A stretch of 64,000 nucleotides of DNA from Chryseobacterium sp. MA9 (GTDB lineage: Bacteria; Bacteroidota; Bacteroidia; Flavobacteriales; Weeksellaceae): NCBI RefSeq assembly GCF_024399315.1, contig NZ_CP075170.1, positions 1,798,001 through 1,862,000 on the forward strand, in the 5' to 3' direction. Under the pieces are notes generated by a model. The model ran no database searches, was not told the DNA's origin, and was given only the letters and a program-made list of their open reading frames with translations. A program made the position numbers and the translations under genes. This document shows positions 25,471 through 34,276 of this stretch, piece after piece (position 1 is the first letter of the stretch; each line of letters begins with the position of its first letter).

Positions 25471-26529
25471 TTAATCATTACAGCTTTTTTGTACACATTT
25501 CCATTCGGCACCGTTATAAAGCTTTACACATTTGTCCTGGATATCATATAAAAGCATTCCTTCTTTCGGATCAGCAATAGCATCACCAGGTTGTGGTGTC
25601 TGGCTTACATGCTGAACTCTCGTCATGACAAAACCTTTATTTTTTGATTCCATCGCTAAGAATCCATTGGGTATGCTTTCCGGCCATGAATTATTTTTCT
25701 GCTGTATAGTAATTCCGAATTTAGTAAAACCATCAGGTGTTCCTGAAGCTGCTGGTTTTGTACAGAACCCGTCCAGGTCATCAATAATAACCGGAGCATT
25801 ACCACAGCTTGCTTTATCTTCAGACAGGCCTTCCGGCCAAAGACCCGGACACATGGCTTTTGTTGCATTAGGACCACAGAAGCTTGAATTTCCCATCCCT
25901 AATCCTGTGACGGATCCCATGGCAATTGTTACAATCTGACTATCATCACTAATGATGGAAGCTCCCCCACCTCCACTTACGTCTGCTTTTGCAATACAGT
26001 AAGCTTTTCCGGCAGGAAGTCCAATATATTCAACAGAAGGATAAGTTTTAGACTGCTGGGTAAATGTTCCGCATATTTCTACAACACTATTTGTTCCCAT
26101 TTCAATAACAGAAGTTGTTCCGGGGTAAAATCCACCAAAAGAAGGATCTTCCTGAATAACTGATCCTACCAATGATAAAAATGATTTGGTTCCTAATTTA
26201 ATTTTTGAATTTTTCTGAGATCCGAAAGTTCCTACTTTCACTGTTCCTGTAGACTGAACACTTGTTCCATCACCTATTTCCAGAACTCCATCCACCTGAA
26301 TACTGTTAGATTGAAGCTGCCCGGATTGAATGATAAGTGTTGCTCCATTTGGTATACTTATATTCGTACTTACACTAAGGCTACCGTTAAGACAATAGGT
26401 ATTTCCACTTGTCATCGCCTGCCCTGTGTAAGGAATACATTGAGCATAAGCTACAGCACTTAAAGCAAGCATTAATAAAAAAACGACTTTTTTATTAATA
26501 TGTAAAAAAAATAATTTATCCATGTACAT
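25471..26529 (-). CDS. Secreted protein with repeat-rich N-terminal half
   Basis: This 352-residue protein has a signal peptide, KVVFLLMLALSAVAYAQC, after a short basic start; Met3 is an equally good start. The first 180 residues (GNTYCLNGSLSVSTNISIPNG, LIIQSGQLQSNSIQVDGVLEIGDG, VKVGTFGSQKNSKIKLG) have evenly spaced strands like a beta-helix. A cysteine-containing middle (FCGPNATKAMCPG) follows. The C-terminus, about 290-352, is the module MESKNKGFVMTRVQH...GMLLYDIQDKCVKLYNGAEWKC, like the one in the next gene. Function is unknown; it has the look of a surface or matrix protein. It ends 16 bp before the next start, so the two form an operon. Confidence 0.75.
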   Translation of the reverse strand: MYMDKLFFLHINKKVVFLLMLALSAVAYAQCIPYTGQAMTSGNTYCLNGSLSVSTNISIPNGATLIIQSGQLQSNSIQVDGVLEIGDGTSVQSTGTVKVGTFGSQKNSKIKLGTKSFLSLVGSVIQEDPSFGGFYPGTTSVIEMGTNSVVEICGTFTQQSKTYPSVEYIGLPAGKAYCIAKADVSGGGGASIISDDSQIVTIAMGSVTGLGMGNSSFCGPNATKAMCPGLWPEGLSEDKASCGNAPVIIDDLDGFCTKPAASGTPDGFTKFGITIQQKNNSWPESIPNGFLAMESKNKGFVMTRVQHVSQTPQPGDAIADPKEGMLLYDIQDKCVKLYNGAEWKCVQKSCND

Positions 26530-26982
26530 TTATAATATTTTAACAGATTATTTTTGTTTAATTGAAAAATATTTAAATTTTCAACATCATCGCCGGACTA
26601 ACAAACAATTAACATACCAAACACTTGTTTAATTTTTTCATCATTAAACTATACTCAACGAAAACGTGTGCCTTCTGAAATAATTAAAAGACTCCATAAA
26701 ACATTATATTACAACACCTTGAATCTATTAAAAACAATTTTGAATCATGAGACTATTTTTTATCTAAATCTTTTCTTTCTTAACTTAATTCAGCCTATAG
26801 TTTAATAAAGAAAATTGTGTGTTTTTTAAATACTTCACCTTATTTACCCTACCAGAATAATCAAAACGACAACAAATTTTATCATAATATATTCTTCTCT
26901 ATTTTTTATCTTAATGAAACAATAGATAATCTGAATAGCAGATCTCAGTGAAAATTCATATTAAAAAACGTAAATTTGCAGC
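26530..26982. other. Divergent AT-rich spacer before mnmE
   Basis: This region separates the secreted-protein operon from mnmE. It is strongly AT-rich and holds only the mnmE -7 box at 26971-26978 that I can support. No coding potential was seen. Confidence 0.6.
26971..26978 (+). promoter_or_regulatory. -7 promoter box TAAATTTG of mnmE
   Basis: TAAATTTG fits TAnnTTTG and ends only 4 bases before the mnmE ATG. Transcription normally starts a few bases after this box, so the mRNA would have almost no leader. No clear -33 TTG is visible 20 bases upstream. Confidence 0.6.
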
Positions 26983-28368
26983 ATGAATAACGATACGATA
27001 TGTGCACTGGCTACTGCCAATGGAATAGGTGCTTTAGGCATCATCCGGGTTTCAGGAAATGAAGCTTTATCTGTAGTTCAGAAAAGTTTTCCGGCAAAAA
27101 ATCTGGAAAAACAAAAATCCCATACCATTCATTACGGTTATTTTATGGATGAGGAGGAAGCAATTGATGAAGTAATGCTTTCCATCTTTCTGGCACCAAA
27201 AAGTTTCACCACTGAAAACTCTGTGGAGATTGCATTTCACGGCTCCCCACATATCGGAAAACGTATTCTTGAAACGCTTATCAAAAACGGAGCGAGAATG
27301 GCAAAAGCAGGAGAATTTACACTCCGCGCCTTCATCAACGGAAGGATTGACCTTTCCCAGGCAGAAGCGATTGCTGATGTGATTGCTTCTGATAACGAAG
27401 CCTCCAGAAAGGTAGCTATCAATCAATTGAAAGGAGGAATCACCAATGAAATCTCTCTATTAAGAACGGATCTCCTGAATTTCGTTTCCCTGATTGAGCT
27501 GGAGCTGGATTTTGCTGAAGAAGATGTAGAATTTGCTGACCGAACCGCTCTGAACGGATTATTAGATAAAATTGAAATAAAATTAAATTCTCTTATTGAA
27601 AGTTTCCAATACGGAAATGCCATTAAAAACGGGACAGCCGTAGCCATCATTGGAAAGCCGAATGCCGGAAAGTCTACTCTACTCAACTCACTTTTGAAGG
27701 AAGAAAGAGCTATTGTAAGTAATATTGCAGGAACCACCAGAGATACTATTGAGGAAATCCTTCATATTAAAGGGCACGCCTTTCGACTGATTGACACCGC
27801 AGGACTTCGCGAAACGGTGGACGAAATTGAAGCTATCGGGGTAAAAAAGGCAAAAGAGAAAGTAGAAAACGCCAATATCCTTGTTTATCTGGCCGATGCT
27901 GCTACTGAAGATTTTTCAGAGGATATTGAAATGATTCAGTCTCTATTGAGAGAAGATCTGAAACTGATCATCTGCGCAACAAAAATTGATGAAGTGACTC
28001 CTACTAAATACGAAACAGTAGAAAACATCTTTAGAAATGCGATCTCTCACGAGTTTGATTTTATCAAAATCTCAGCTGTTGAAAATCAAAATATCCAGGA
28101 TCTGAAAAATGAACTTTCATCATATGTTGAGCATTTAAAATCCGAAGAAAACAACGTAGTAATTACCAACCAGCGTCACTTTGAAGCATTACGTAAGTCT
28201 CTGGATGCCGTTCATAAAGTAAAAGAAGCTATTTCTTTCCAGATCTCTACAGAATTACTGGCTTATGAACTTAGAAATGCCCTTGAACATCTTGGAGAAA
28301 TTTCCGGAGAGGTTACAAATGATGAGGTGTTGGGGAATATTTTCTCTAAGTTTTGTATCGGCAAATAA
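26983..28368 (+). CDS. mnmE: tRNA-5-carboxymethylaminomethyluridine GTPase MnmE (TrmE)
   Basis: This 461-residue protein has the normal MnmE length. The tetrahydrofolate-binding N-terminal domain comes first (ALGIIRVSGNEAL, then DEVMLSIFLAPKSFTTENSVEI, quoted in parts). A helical domain and an inserted G domain follow, with GKPNAGKSTLLNSLL near 224, the switch-II DTAGLRET near 270 and TKID near 330. The C-terminal FCIGK carries the conserved functional Cys. With MnmG it modifies U34 of several tRNAs using one-carbon units. The gene marks the left shoulder of the defence island: the foreign sequence begins within about 500 bp of its stop. Its own coding sequence is complete. Confidence 0.97.
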   Translation: MNNDTICALATANGIGALGIIRVSGNEALSVVQKSFPAKNLEKQKSHTIHYGYFMDEEEAIDEVMLSIFLAPKSFTTENSVEIAFHGSPHIGKRILETLIKNGARMAKAGEFTLRAFINGRIDLSQAEAIADVIASDNEASRKVAINQLKGGITNEISLLRTDLLNFVSLIELELDFAEEDVEFADRTALNGLLDKIEIKLNSLIESFQYGNAIKNGTAVAIIGKPNAGKSTLLNSLLKEERAIVSNIAGTTRDTIEEILHIKGHAFRLIDTAGLRETVDEIEAIGVKKAKEKVENANILVYLADAATEDFSEDIEMIQSLLREDLKLIICATKIDEVTPTKYETVENIFRNAISHEFDFIKISAVENQNIQDLKNELSSYVEHLKSEENNVVITNQRHFEALRKSLDAVHKVKEAISFQISTELLAYELRNALEHLGEISGEVTNDEVLGNIFSKFCIGK

Positions 28369-28550
28369 TGCACTTAAATAGCTTAAAATCAACAACTTAC
28401 ACCAATCAAGCAAATCCTTTCAAACACGCCATAAATCACTGTATTACAGTATTTTACGTGTTTTTCAAAAGAAAATTAGCACTATAAATCAGTTAAATTT
28501 GTCCCCAGTTTTGTCCCCTAATTCCAAAATAAAAATCGTATGATTTTATT

Positions 28551-28728
28551 GGTTAATTCACTGTACTTAATATATACTAGTACACTATAAATGAATTAAT
28601 TAGTGTTTATTTAAAGGTAATTCTTTAGAACTTTTACAGCCTTTTTTATAATAATTCATTTTCATACAAAACGATTTAGATTTAAACAATTAACCATTAA
28701 TATTAATGGTTAATTTACTGTACTTAAT
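28551..28728 (+). repeat. Direct repeat pair (possible integrase arm-type sites)
   Basis: GGTTAATTCACTGTACTTA at 28551 and GGTTAATTTACTGTACTTA at 28708 differ at one base and both continue AT; they are 157 bp apart. The second copy overlaps the palindrome at 28690-28713. Their place at the element end, ahead of zinc-ribbon/HTH and integrase genes, fits recombinase or excisionase binding. Confidence 0.45.
28690..28713. repeat. Perfect 24-bp palindrome
   Basis: TTAACCATTAAT is followed immediately by its exact reverse complement ATTAATGGTTAA. It has no loop, so it suits a dimeric DNA-binding protein better than an RNA hairpin. The right half overlaps the second direct repeat. Confidence 0.55.
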
Positions 28729-28927
28729 GAGTCTAATTTCTATATAAATTGATTAACAATTATCAAAGTTGATTTCTAAGATTCTTTTAAGCATTTTATA
28801 ATCCACTTTTGAGACAATTTAACTCTCTTATTTTAGACTTTGGACAATTTATTGCATTCATTTACAACCATTCTATTTTTAGATATATATTCAAGATGCA
28901 CAACTAGTTAGAACTTAGAACAAAGCA

Positions 28928-29497
28928 ATGAGTACACATATCTACATATTGAAAACATGCGAATATTGTGGATTAGAATTTGTAGCCAAAACCACTGTAA
29001 CAAGGTTTTGCAGTCAAAGATGTAGAACAAAAATGTATAAGAGATATAATAAAAATTCATCTCAAACAATAGAAAATAAGAATTTATGCAATTTTAAAAT
29101 GTACACTTATTCTCCCTTTGATTGCATAACGATAAAAGAAGCTTCCGGTATTATAGGATGTGCCCGAACTACAATCTATGATATGATCAAAAAAGGAAAG
29201 TTATCTTCTATTAATTTTAGTCAAAGAAAAACCAGAGTTTTTAAGGAAGAAATTGGAAAATTATTAAATCAAAATAAAACAGAAATAGAACCTTTTATAT
29301 TTAAAGATGATGATACAAAAATAAAAAACTGTTGGACAATAAATGAGATCATTAACCTATATAAAATCTCTGCCAGTGCCCTGTACAATAAATTGAAAAT
29401 ATATAATATAATTAAAATAAAGAAGGGAAAATCTGTTTATGTATCTAAAGAAATTATACGTAGGTTATTCAATACAGTTATCAAAAATAATAATTAA
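28928..29497 (+). CDS. Zinc-ribbon/helix-turn-helix DNA-binding protein (excisionase-like), copy 1
   Basis: This 189-residue protein begins with a zinc ribbon, CEYCGLEF and CSQRC (residues 12-35), followed by a MerR/excisionase-type helix-turn-helix, ITIKEASGIIGCARTTIYDMIKKGKL near 73-98, here quoted only by its key ASGIIGCARTTIYDMI. A third part (CWTINEIINLYKISASALYN) looks like a second helix-turn-helix. A shorter relative with the same N-terminus lies at 30016-30396. Such proteins accompany tyrosine integrases in Bacteroidota elements and may set excision direction. It has a terminator right after it. Confidence 0.7.
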   Translation: MSTHIYILKTCEYCGLEFVAKTTVTRFCSQRCRTKMYKRYNKNSSQTIENKNLCNFKMYTYSPFDCITIKEASGIIGCARTTIYDMIKKGKLSSINFSQRKTRVFKEEIGKLLNQNKTEIEPFIFKDDDTKIKNCWTINEIINLYKISASALYNKLKIYNIIKIKKGKSVYVSKEIIRRLFNTVIKNNN

Positions 29498-29518
29498 TAT
29501 AGTTGATTTTATATTATT

Positions 29519-29550
29519 GAAAGGCCTATAAAAGACAAATTAGGCTTTTC
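29519..29550 (+). terminator. Terminator after the first zinc-ribbon/HTH gene
   Basis: GAAAGGCCTA pairs with TAGGCTTTTC with one mismatch around a 12-base loop. The U-run is short (TTTTC), so strength is uncertain. Confidence 0.5.
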
Positions 29551-29584
29551 AAAGACATAATTTAAAACTAAACAGAGTTCATAA

Positions 29585-29592
29585 TATTTTTG
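29585..29592 (+). promoter_or_regulatory. -7 promoter box TATTTTTG of the short arm-domain gene
   Basis: TATTTTTG fits TAnnTTTG and lies 24 bases before the ATG at 29617, downstream of the previous gene's hairpin. It suggests the short gene is expressed on its own. Confidence 0.5.
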
Positions 29593-29616
29593 TAGACAAC
29601 TTTAAAACAAAATATT

Positions 29617-29898
29617 ATGACACTTATTAAATTACGTAAAAAGCCTGCAGCTAAAAATACTGTTAGACTTTATTTAGATGCTTATCCTCCTATCTATGAT
29701 CCATTAACTGGAAAATCGCAGCGAAAATTTTATTTAAAACTTTTTCTGTATCGCATGCCTAAATCGCAACTTGAAAAAAAACATAATGACCAAACACTGT
29801 TCCTAGCAGAAAATTTAAGAGTAAAAATGATGCTTGAAGTATATAATAATAGGATTAGCAATAAACTACGAATGAGTATATTATCAGGAAATTACTAA
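29617..29898 (+). pseudogene. Integrase fragment: arm-binding domain only
   Basis: This 93-residue ORF aligns to the first 80 residues of the full integrase encoded at 30471. MTLIKLRKKP, YLDAYPPIYDPLTGKSQRKFYL and LEKKHNDQTLFLAENLR correspond to MTTVKLRQKP, YLDIYPPIAHPITGDFKRKHYL and VEKQHNIETLKLVEYRK; the ORF then stops. The core-binding and catalytic domains are absent, and no catalytic-domain remnant is visible in the 117 bp that follow. It has its own -7 box, so it may be a working short protein that competes for arm sites, but a decayed integrase is the simpler view. Confidence 0.7.
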
Positions 29899-30015
29899 AC
29901 TTCAAGAATTTTCAAACATTACAGTATCCACTATTATGGATATACATTGCAAAAATGTTATGGGTTAATCCCATATTAAATTATTTGGTTAACAGTCCAC
30001 TTTAAAAACATTGAT

Positions 30016-30396
30016 ATGAGTTCTAACATTGAGATCATAAGAATATGCCAATATTGTGGCAAGGAATTTATCGCAAAAACAACAGTCACAAAGTATTGCA
30101 GCCATACCTGTAATAAAAAAGCATATAAAGCTGAACTAAAAACAAAAAAAATAGAAAAAAGTAACATCAACACTCAACTTTTTAAAGAATCCTCTATAGA
30201 TATTATAAATAGCTCTGCTTTTCTAACCGTTAAAGAATCAGCCTGCTTATTGAAATGCAGTAAGCAAATGATCTATAATCTAGTTAATTCGGGTCGTCTA
30301 AAATCAACAAAGCTATCAGTAAGAAACACCAGAATTAGCAGATTAGAAATTGACAATCTTTTTAAGATTAGTATTCGAAAAGTCAAAGAAAATTAG
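30016..30396 (+). CDS. Zinc-ribbon/helix-turn-helix DNA-binding protein (excisionase-like), copy 2
   Basis: This 126-residue protein has the same N-terminal zinc ribbon (ICQYCGKEFIAKTTVTKYCS) as the product of 28928, then an excisionase-type helix-turn-helix, SAFLTVKESACLLKCSKQM, with a following IYNLVNSGRLKSTKLS wing. It lacks the extra C-terminal part of the first copy. It ends 74 bp before the integrase gene, on the same strand, and probably serves as its directionality factor. Both the zinc ligands and the helix-turn-helix are complete. Confidence 0.75.
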   Translation: MSSNIEIIRICQYCGKEFIAKTTVTKYCSHTCNKKAYKAELKTKKIEKSNINTQLFKESSIDIINSSAFLTVKESACLLKCSKQMIYNLVNSGRLKSTKLSVRNTRISRLEIDNLFKISIRKVKEN

Positions 30397-30470
30397 GAGT
30401 CGAAATAAACTGTAATTATAAAATACCTTTTGACTATTTAAACTATTGTTAATGAAGGAAATAAACAGCG

Positions 30471-31577
30471 ATGACAACGGTAAAACTAAGACAAAAGCCC
30501 ATAAGTAATGGACAAGAATCTCACTATTTGGATATCTATCCTCCCATAGCACATCCAATAACAGGAGACTTTAAGAGAAAGCATTATCTACATCTACATA
30601 CCTATTTGAATCCTAAAAATAATGTAGAAAAACAACATAATATTGAAACCTTGAAATTGGTAGAATATAGAAAAGCCGAACGTTTAATAGATATTCAAAA
30701 TAAAAATTATGATTTTTTAATAAAAAAAAGGATAGCTGATTTTACAGAATTCTTTCAATCTGAAGCAAATAAACGACCAGATTCATACAATTGGCAAATG
30801 GCCGTAAAGTATTTTCAGAAATTTTGTGGAAAAAATTTACCTTTTAAAGAGCTTGACTGTTCTATATGTGAGCAGTTTAAAAATTTTATGCTGTCTAGTC
30901 CGTCAGTCGGTCAAGACAAAAGGAAAATCAGTCTTAATACTGCGTCATCTTATTTTGATAAATTTAGAAACACCCTTAAGAACGCTTTTATTAATAAATA
31001 TATTTTCACAGATTTCAGTACTGTAGTCAAAGGAATAAAATTGGAAGAAACCCATAGATGTTTCCTTTTCTTAAATGAGCTACAAAGTATGGCCAACGCA
31101 AAATGCGAATCACAATTAGTTAAAAAAGCTGGCTTATTTTCTGCATTAACCGGTTTTCGTTTTTCCGATATTAAAAAACTTGTATGGGGCGAAATACAAG
31201 GCTTTAAGGGTAGTTATTATATTTTATACAAACAAAGTAAAACCGGAAACGCAGAATACTACCCTATATCAGATAAAACATTAGAAATATTGGGACCTCC
31301 GAAAGAGAGTAATGAAAAAGTTTTTGAAGGAATTAAGTATGATGATGTCATTAAGTTTCTCAAACCATGGCTAAAGAATGCCAGCATCAACAAATACTTT
31401 ACATTTCATGGCTTTCGACATACATTTGCTACATTACAACTCGCATCAGGCACATCCATTTATACAATTTCTAAACTTTTGGGTCATAGAAATCTTAAGA
31501 CAACAGAAATTTATACTAAAATAATTGATTCCGTTGCCAGGGAAGCGTCATTAAAAATTAAGTTAGATTTTGATTAA
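30471..31577 (+). CDS. Tyrosine-type site-specific integrase
   Basis: This 368-residue recombinase has an N-terminal arm-binding domain (1-80), a SAM-like core-binding domain near 95-200 and a tyrosine catalytic domain. The catalytic Arg lies in ALTGFRFSD near 226, HGFRHTFATLQL near 313 supplies the His-x-x-Arg pair, LLGHRNLKTTEIYTK near 336 supplies the last His and the nucleophile Tyr. All five key residues are present, so it should be active. This is the family that moves Bacteroidota integrative elements. It is the natural recombinase for the surrounding island. Confidence 0.92.
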   Translation: MTTVKLRQKPISNGQESHYLDIYPPIAHPITGDFKRKHYLHLHTYLNPKNNVEKQHNIETLKLVEYRKAERLIDIQNKNYDFLIKKRIADFTEFFQSEANKRPDSYNWQMAVKYFQKFCGKNLPFKELDCSICEQFKNFMLSSPSVGQDKRKISLNTASSYFDKFRNTLKNAFINKYIFTDFSTVVKGIKLEETHRCFLFLNELQSMANAKCESQLVKKAGLFSALTGFRFSDIKKLVWGEIQGFKGSYYILYKQSKTGNAEYYPISDKTLEILGPPKESNEKVFEGIKYDDVIKFLKPWLKNASINKYFTFHGFRHTFATLQLASGTSIYTISKLLGHRNLKTTEIYTKIIDSVAREASLKIKLDFD

Positions 31578-32111
31578 ATCCTGAATAATAAGATATAGTA
31601 ATTTTTTCCACTTTTTTACCATAGTGGTAGATTAAAGTATTATTATCAGAAAATATATATTTCCGCACCTCTATAAAACTGCTATTTAAGTCTAATTTAT
31701 ATTATATTAGGCCAAGTAATAAAAAGTCAATTGATTTTGATCTTTTGCTTAATAAGTATTTGGTTGAAGATTTTTAAGGATACTCTATGCTTAGATATTT
31801 ATTATGACAATGATCTGTAACAATTTAATAATGCTGACTTCTTAGATCTGAATTAATTTTTCTTAATAATAGCCCCTTATTCAAATTACGGTTTACCATA
31901 ATTTACTGATATACTGTTTTTCTTATATTTGTTCAAATAGCTATTTTTTGATTTTATAACTGGTACTTGAATAAGTATTTTGTACAAAATCAATTTTATA
32001 TTCTATAAGTGAGTTGAATCGTTAGGAATATAAATAACTGGCTATTAAAAAATATTACTAATAACTATGATTGGCTATTATATATTTAGTATAGCTGTAA
32101 AAAACAAATAA
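31578..32111. other. AT-rich spacer before the defence operon
   Basis: No credible ORF lies in this 534-bp stretch. It contains TACCA-TAG-TGGTA, a short palindrome near 31618-31630, and a doubled GGCTATTA at about 32040 and 32073. TATATTTA at 32081-32088, a near match to the -7 consensus, lies 23 bases before the first defence gene and is the best promoter candidate. Otherwise nothing. Confidence 0.45.
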
Positions 32112-34265
32112 ATGAAAATAAACTGTATCCACTTACAAAACTTCAGAAAGCTACAATCTTGTAAAATAGATTTTTCTGAAAAAGAAACAATTTTTGTGGG
32201 AGCAAATAATAGTGGTAAAACAACTGCTATGGATGCGTTGATGATTTTCCTTAAAACCAAAAGTTTCAAACCCCAGGATTTTACACTCTGCCATTGGAAA
32301 AGTTTAAACGAAGTTGGAGAAAACTGGATTAAAGCAAATGAACTGAAAGAAGGAGATAAGTCTACAAAACTATTAGAACAATATCTACCAGTACTGGATT
32401 TATGGATTGAAGTTGAAAATTCGGAGCTTCATTATGTAAGTCATATAATTCCTACCTTGGATTGGAGAGGAGGTTTATTAGGCATAAGGCTACGATTTGA
32501 ACCTAAAGATATGGATGAATTAATAAAAGAATTCATAACTCTTCATAATAAATCAAACAAGCTATCACAAGAAAAAGGAAAAGACTTCAAACTATGGCCA
32601 AAAACATTTTGGGATTTTTGTGAACGCAAACTTAATGCTCATTTCACAATCAAAACTTATCTGCTTGACCCTGATAAGTATAATGAAAAACAAGAATTGT
32701 TAGATAATAATATAGCATTAGATGGGGATGTTTTGAAGGGGCTAATAAAAATAGACATTATTAATGCTCAACGAGGATTCAGTGATGCAAATTCTGAAAC
32801 CGTAGAGAGTAATAATAACAGGAATTTATCTTCACAATTAAGAGCTTATTATGATAAGCATCTTAATCCAACATTGGAACCAACCGAAAAAGATATAGAT
32901 GCATTAGAGTCAATCAATAAAGCTCAGGATGATTTTGATAAGAATCTAAAAGAAAGCTTTAAGACATCTCTTTCGGAACTTGAAGGGTTAAATTACCCTG
33001 GCTTTGGAAATCCTCAAATTCAATTATCTACTAAAGTTTCAACTTCTCATGGTCTCCAACATGATTCAGCAGTGAAGTATTACCTCGACAAAGATTTATC
33101 ATTGCCAGAAAAGTATAATGGCTTAGGATATCAAAATCTTATATCAATCATCTTTAAATTAATAAGATTTAGAGATGAATGGATGAGGATTGGCAAAAAT
33201 GCAATTACTGATGATGAAGTTATAGAACCATTACATCTAGTCTTAATTGAAGAACCAGAAGCTCACTTACATGCCCAAGTCCAACAGGTTTTCATTAAAA
33301 AAGCTTATGAAGTACTGCGAAACAATAAAAATTTAGGTGGAGAAAAAGATTTTACAACACAATTAGTTATTAGTACTCATTCCAGTTACATCGCTCACCA
33401 AAAATTTGAAAGCTTAAGATATTTTAAAAGAAATAATTCTTTAGCTCTTCCTACATCAGAAGTGATTAGTCTAAAATCAGTTTTTGGCGAAAAAGATAAA
33501 GAGACGGAAAAATTTGTGATTCGATACCTGAATACGACACATAACGATTTGTTTTTTGCCGATGCCGTTATTTTAGTAGAAGGCCCAGCCGAACGAATTC
33601 TTGTACCACACTTTATAAAGAATGAAAATTCATTATTAGACCATTGTTACGTTACAATTTTAGAAATAGGAGGAAGTCATGCGCACAGACTAAAATGTCT
33701 CATTGAAAAATTAGGTTTGATCTGTTTGGTAATTACTGATATTGATTCCATTAATCCAAATGACAATGGAAAGAAATGTCAGCCTGAATCGGGAAAGAAT
33801 TATAAAACCAATAATGACACCCTCAAAACTTGGCATCCTCAAAAAGAACTGTTAGACGAATTGTTGAATTTAAGCTCAGAGGATAAAATAAAAAAAAAAT
33901 TGCCAATTAGAATAGCTTATCAAAAACCGATCAAATTTGAAAATGGAGATAACAAAATCATTGTATATCCCTACACATTTGAAGATGCATTGGTCATTGA
34001 GAATAAGGATAGTTTTAAAGCTATTACTAATGCAACAGGTCTTTTGAAAAAAATGATAGAAGCTTCTAAGAAAGAAGATTTAAAAGAGTTAGTAAAAGAA
34101 ACATATACAATCATTAACGACAAACAAGCTAAAAAAGCAGAGTTTGCTTTAGACGTTTTATATTTTGAAGATCCAAAAAAAGTAAAAACTCCTTCTTATA
34201 TAAAAGAAGGATTAGACTGGATTGAAGAACAATTAAAAAGTAACAAACAAGGACTAATAAACTAA
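32112..34265 (+). CDS. OLD-family ATP-dependent nuclease (Gabija GajA-like)
   Basis: This 717-residue protein has an ABC-type ATPase N-terminal half, FRKLQSCKIDF then the Walker A GANNSGKTT at 30-38. The matching Walker B LVLIEEPEAHLHAQ lies near 376-389. A TOPRIM nuclease half follows, with the Glu in VILVEGPAER near 487 and the DxD in ITDIDS near 541. This domain order is that of class 2 OLD nucleases, of which GajA is the Gabija member that nicks or degrades DNA when nucleotides are depleted. It is longer than the typical 550-600-residue GajA. A UvrD-like helicase gene starts 11 bp after its stop, as in Gabija. Assignment to Gabija is by domains and pairing, not by a database match. Confidence 0.85.
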   Translation: MKINCIHLQNFRKLQSCKIDFSEKETIFVGANNSGKTTAMDALMIFLKTKSFKPQDFTLCHWKSLNEVGENWIKANELKEGDKSTKLLEQYLPVLDLWIEVENSELHYVSHIIPTLDWRGGLLGIRLRFEPKDMDELIKEFITLHNKSNKLSQEKGKDFKLWPKTFWDFCERKLNAHFTIKTYLLDPDKYNEKQELLDNNIALDGDVLKGLIKIDIINAQRGFSDANSETVESNNNRNLSSQLRAYYDKHLNPTLEPTEKDIDALESINKAQDDFDKNLKESFKTSLSELEGLNYPGFGNPQIQLSTKVSTSHGLQHDSAVKYYLDKDLSLPEKYNGLGYQNLISIIFKLIRFRDEWMRIGKNAITDDEVIEPLHLVLIEEPEAHLHAQVQQVFIKKAYEVLRNNKNLGGEKDFTTQLVISTHSSYIAHQKFESLRYFKRNNSLALPTSEVISLKSVFGEKDKETEKFVIRYLNTTHNDLFFADAVILVEGPAERILVPHFIKNENSLLDHCYVTILEIGGSHAHRLKCLIEKLGLICLVITDIDSINPNDNGKKCQPESGKNYKTNNDTLKTWHPQKELLDELLNLSSEDKIKKKLPIRIAYQKPIKFENGDNKIIVYPYTFEDALVIENKDSFKAITNATGLLKKMIEASKKEDLKELVKETYTIINDKQAKKAEFALDVLYFEDPKKVKTPSYIKEGLDWIEEQLKSNKQGLIN

Positions 34266-34276
34266 ACATAAATCTA

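Larger units (their letters stand above)
28369..28927. other. Spacer between mnmE and the island genes, with repeats
   Basis: The spacer has a direct repeat (28551-28571 and 28708-28728), a 24-bp perfect palindrome at 28690-28713, a doubled TTTGTCCCC/TTTTGTCCCC at about 28498-28518, and one copy of a possible att core at 28846-28864. I see no protein or RNA gene. It reads like the left end of an integrated element. Confidence 0.5.

Noticed and set aside
28498..28518. Doubled GTCCCC (TTTGTCCCC and TTTTGTCCCC) as an att site
   Set aside because: No matching copy was found near 43.4-43.8 kb, so it cannot be shown to be a boundary repeat.
32069..32088. A consensus promoter for the defence operon
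   Set aside because: TATATTTA misses the final G of TAnnTTTG, and TTG at 32071 is too close for a -33 box. It is noted only as a weak candidate.
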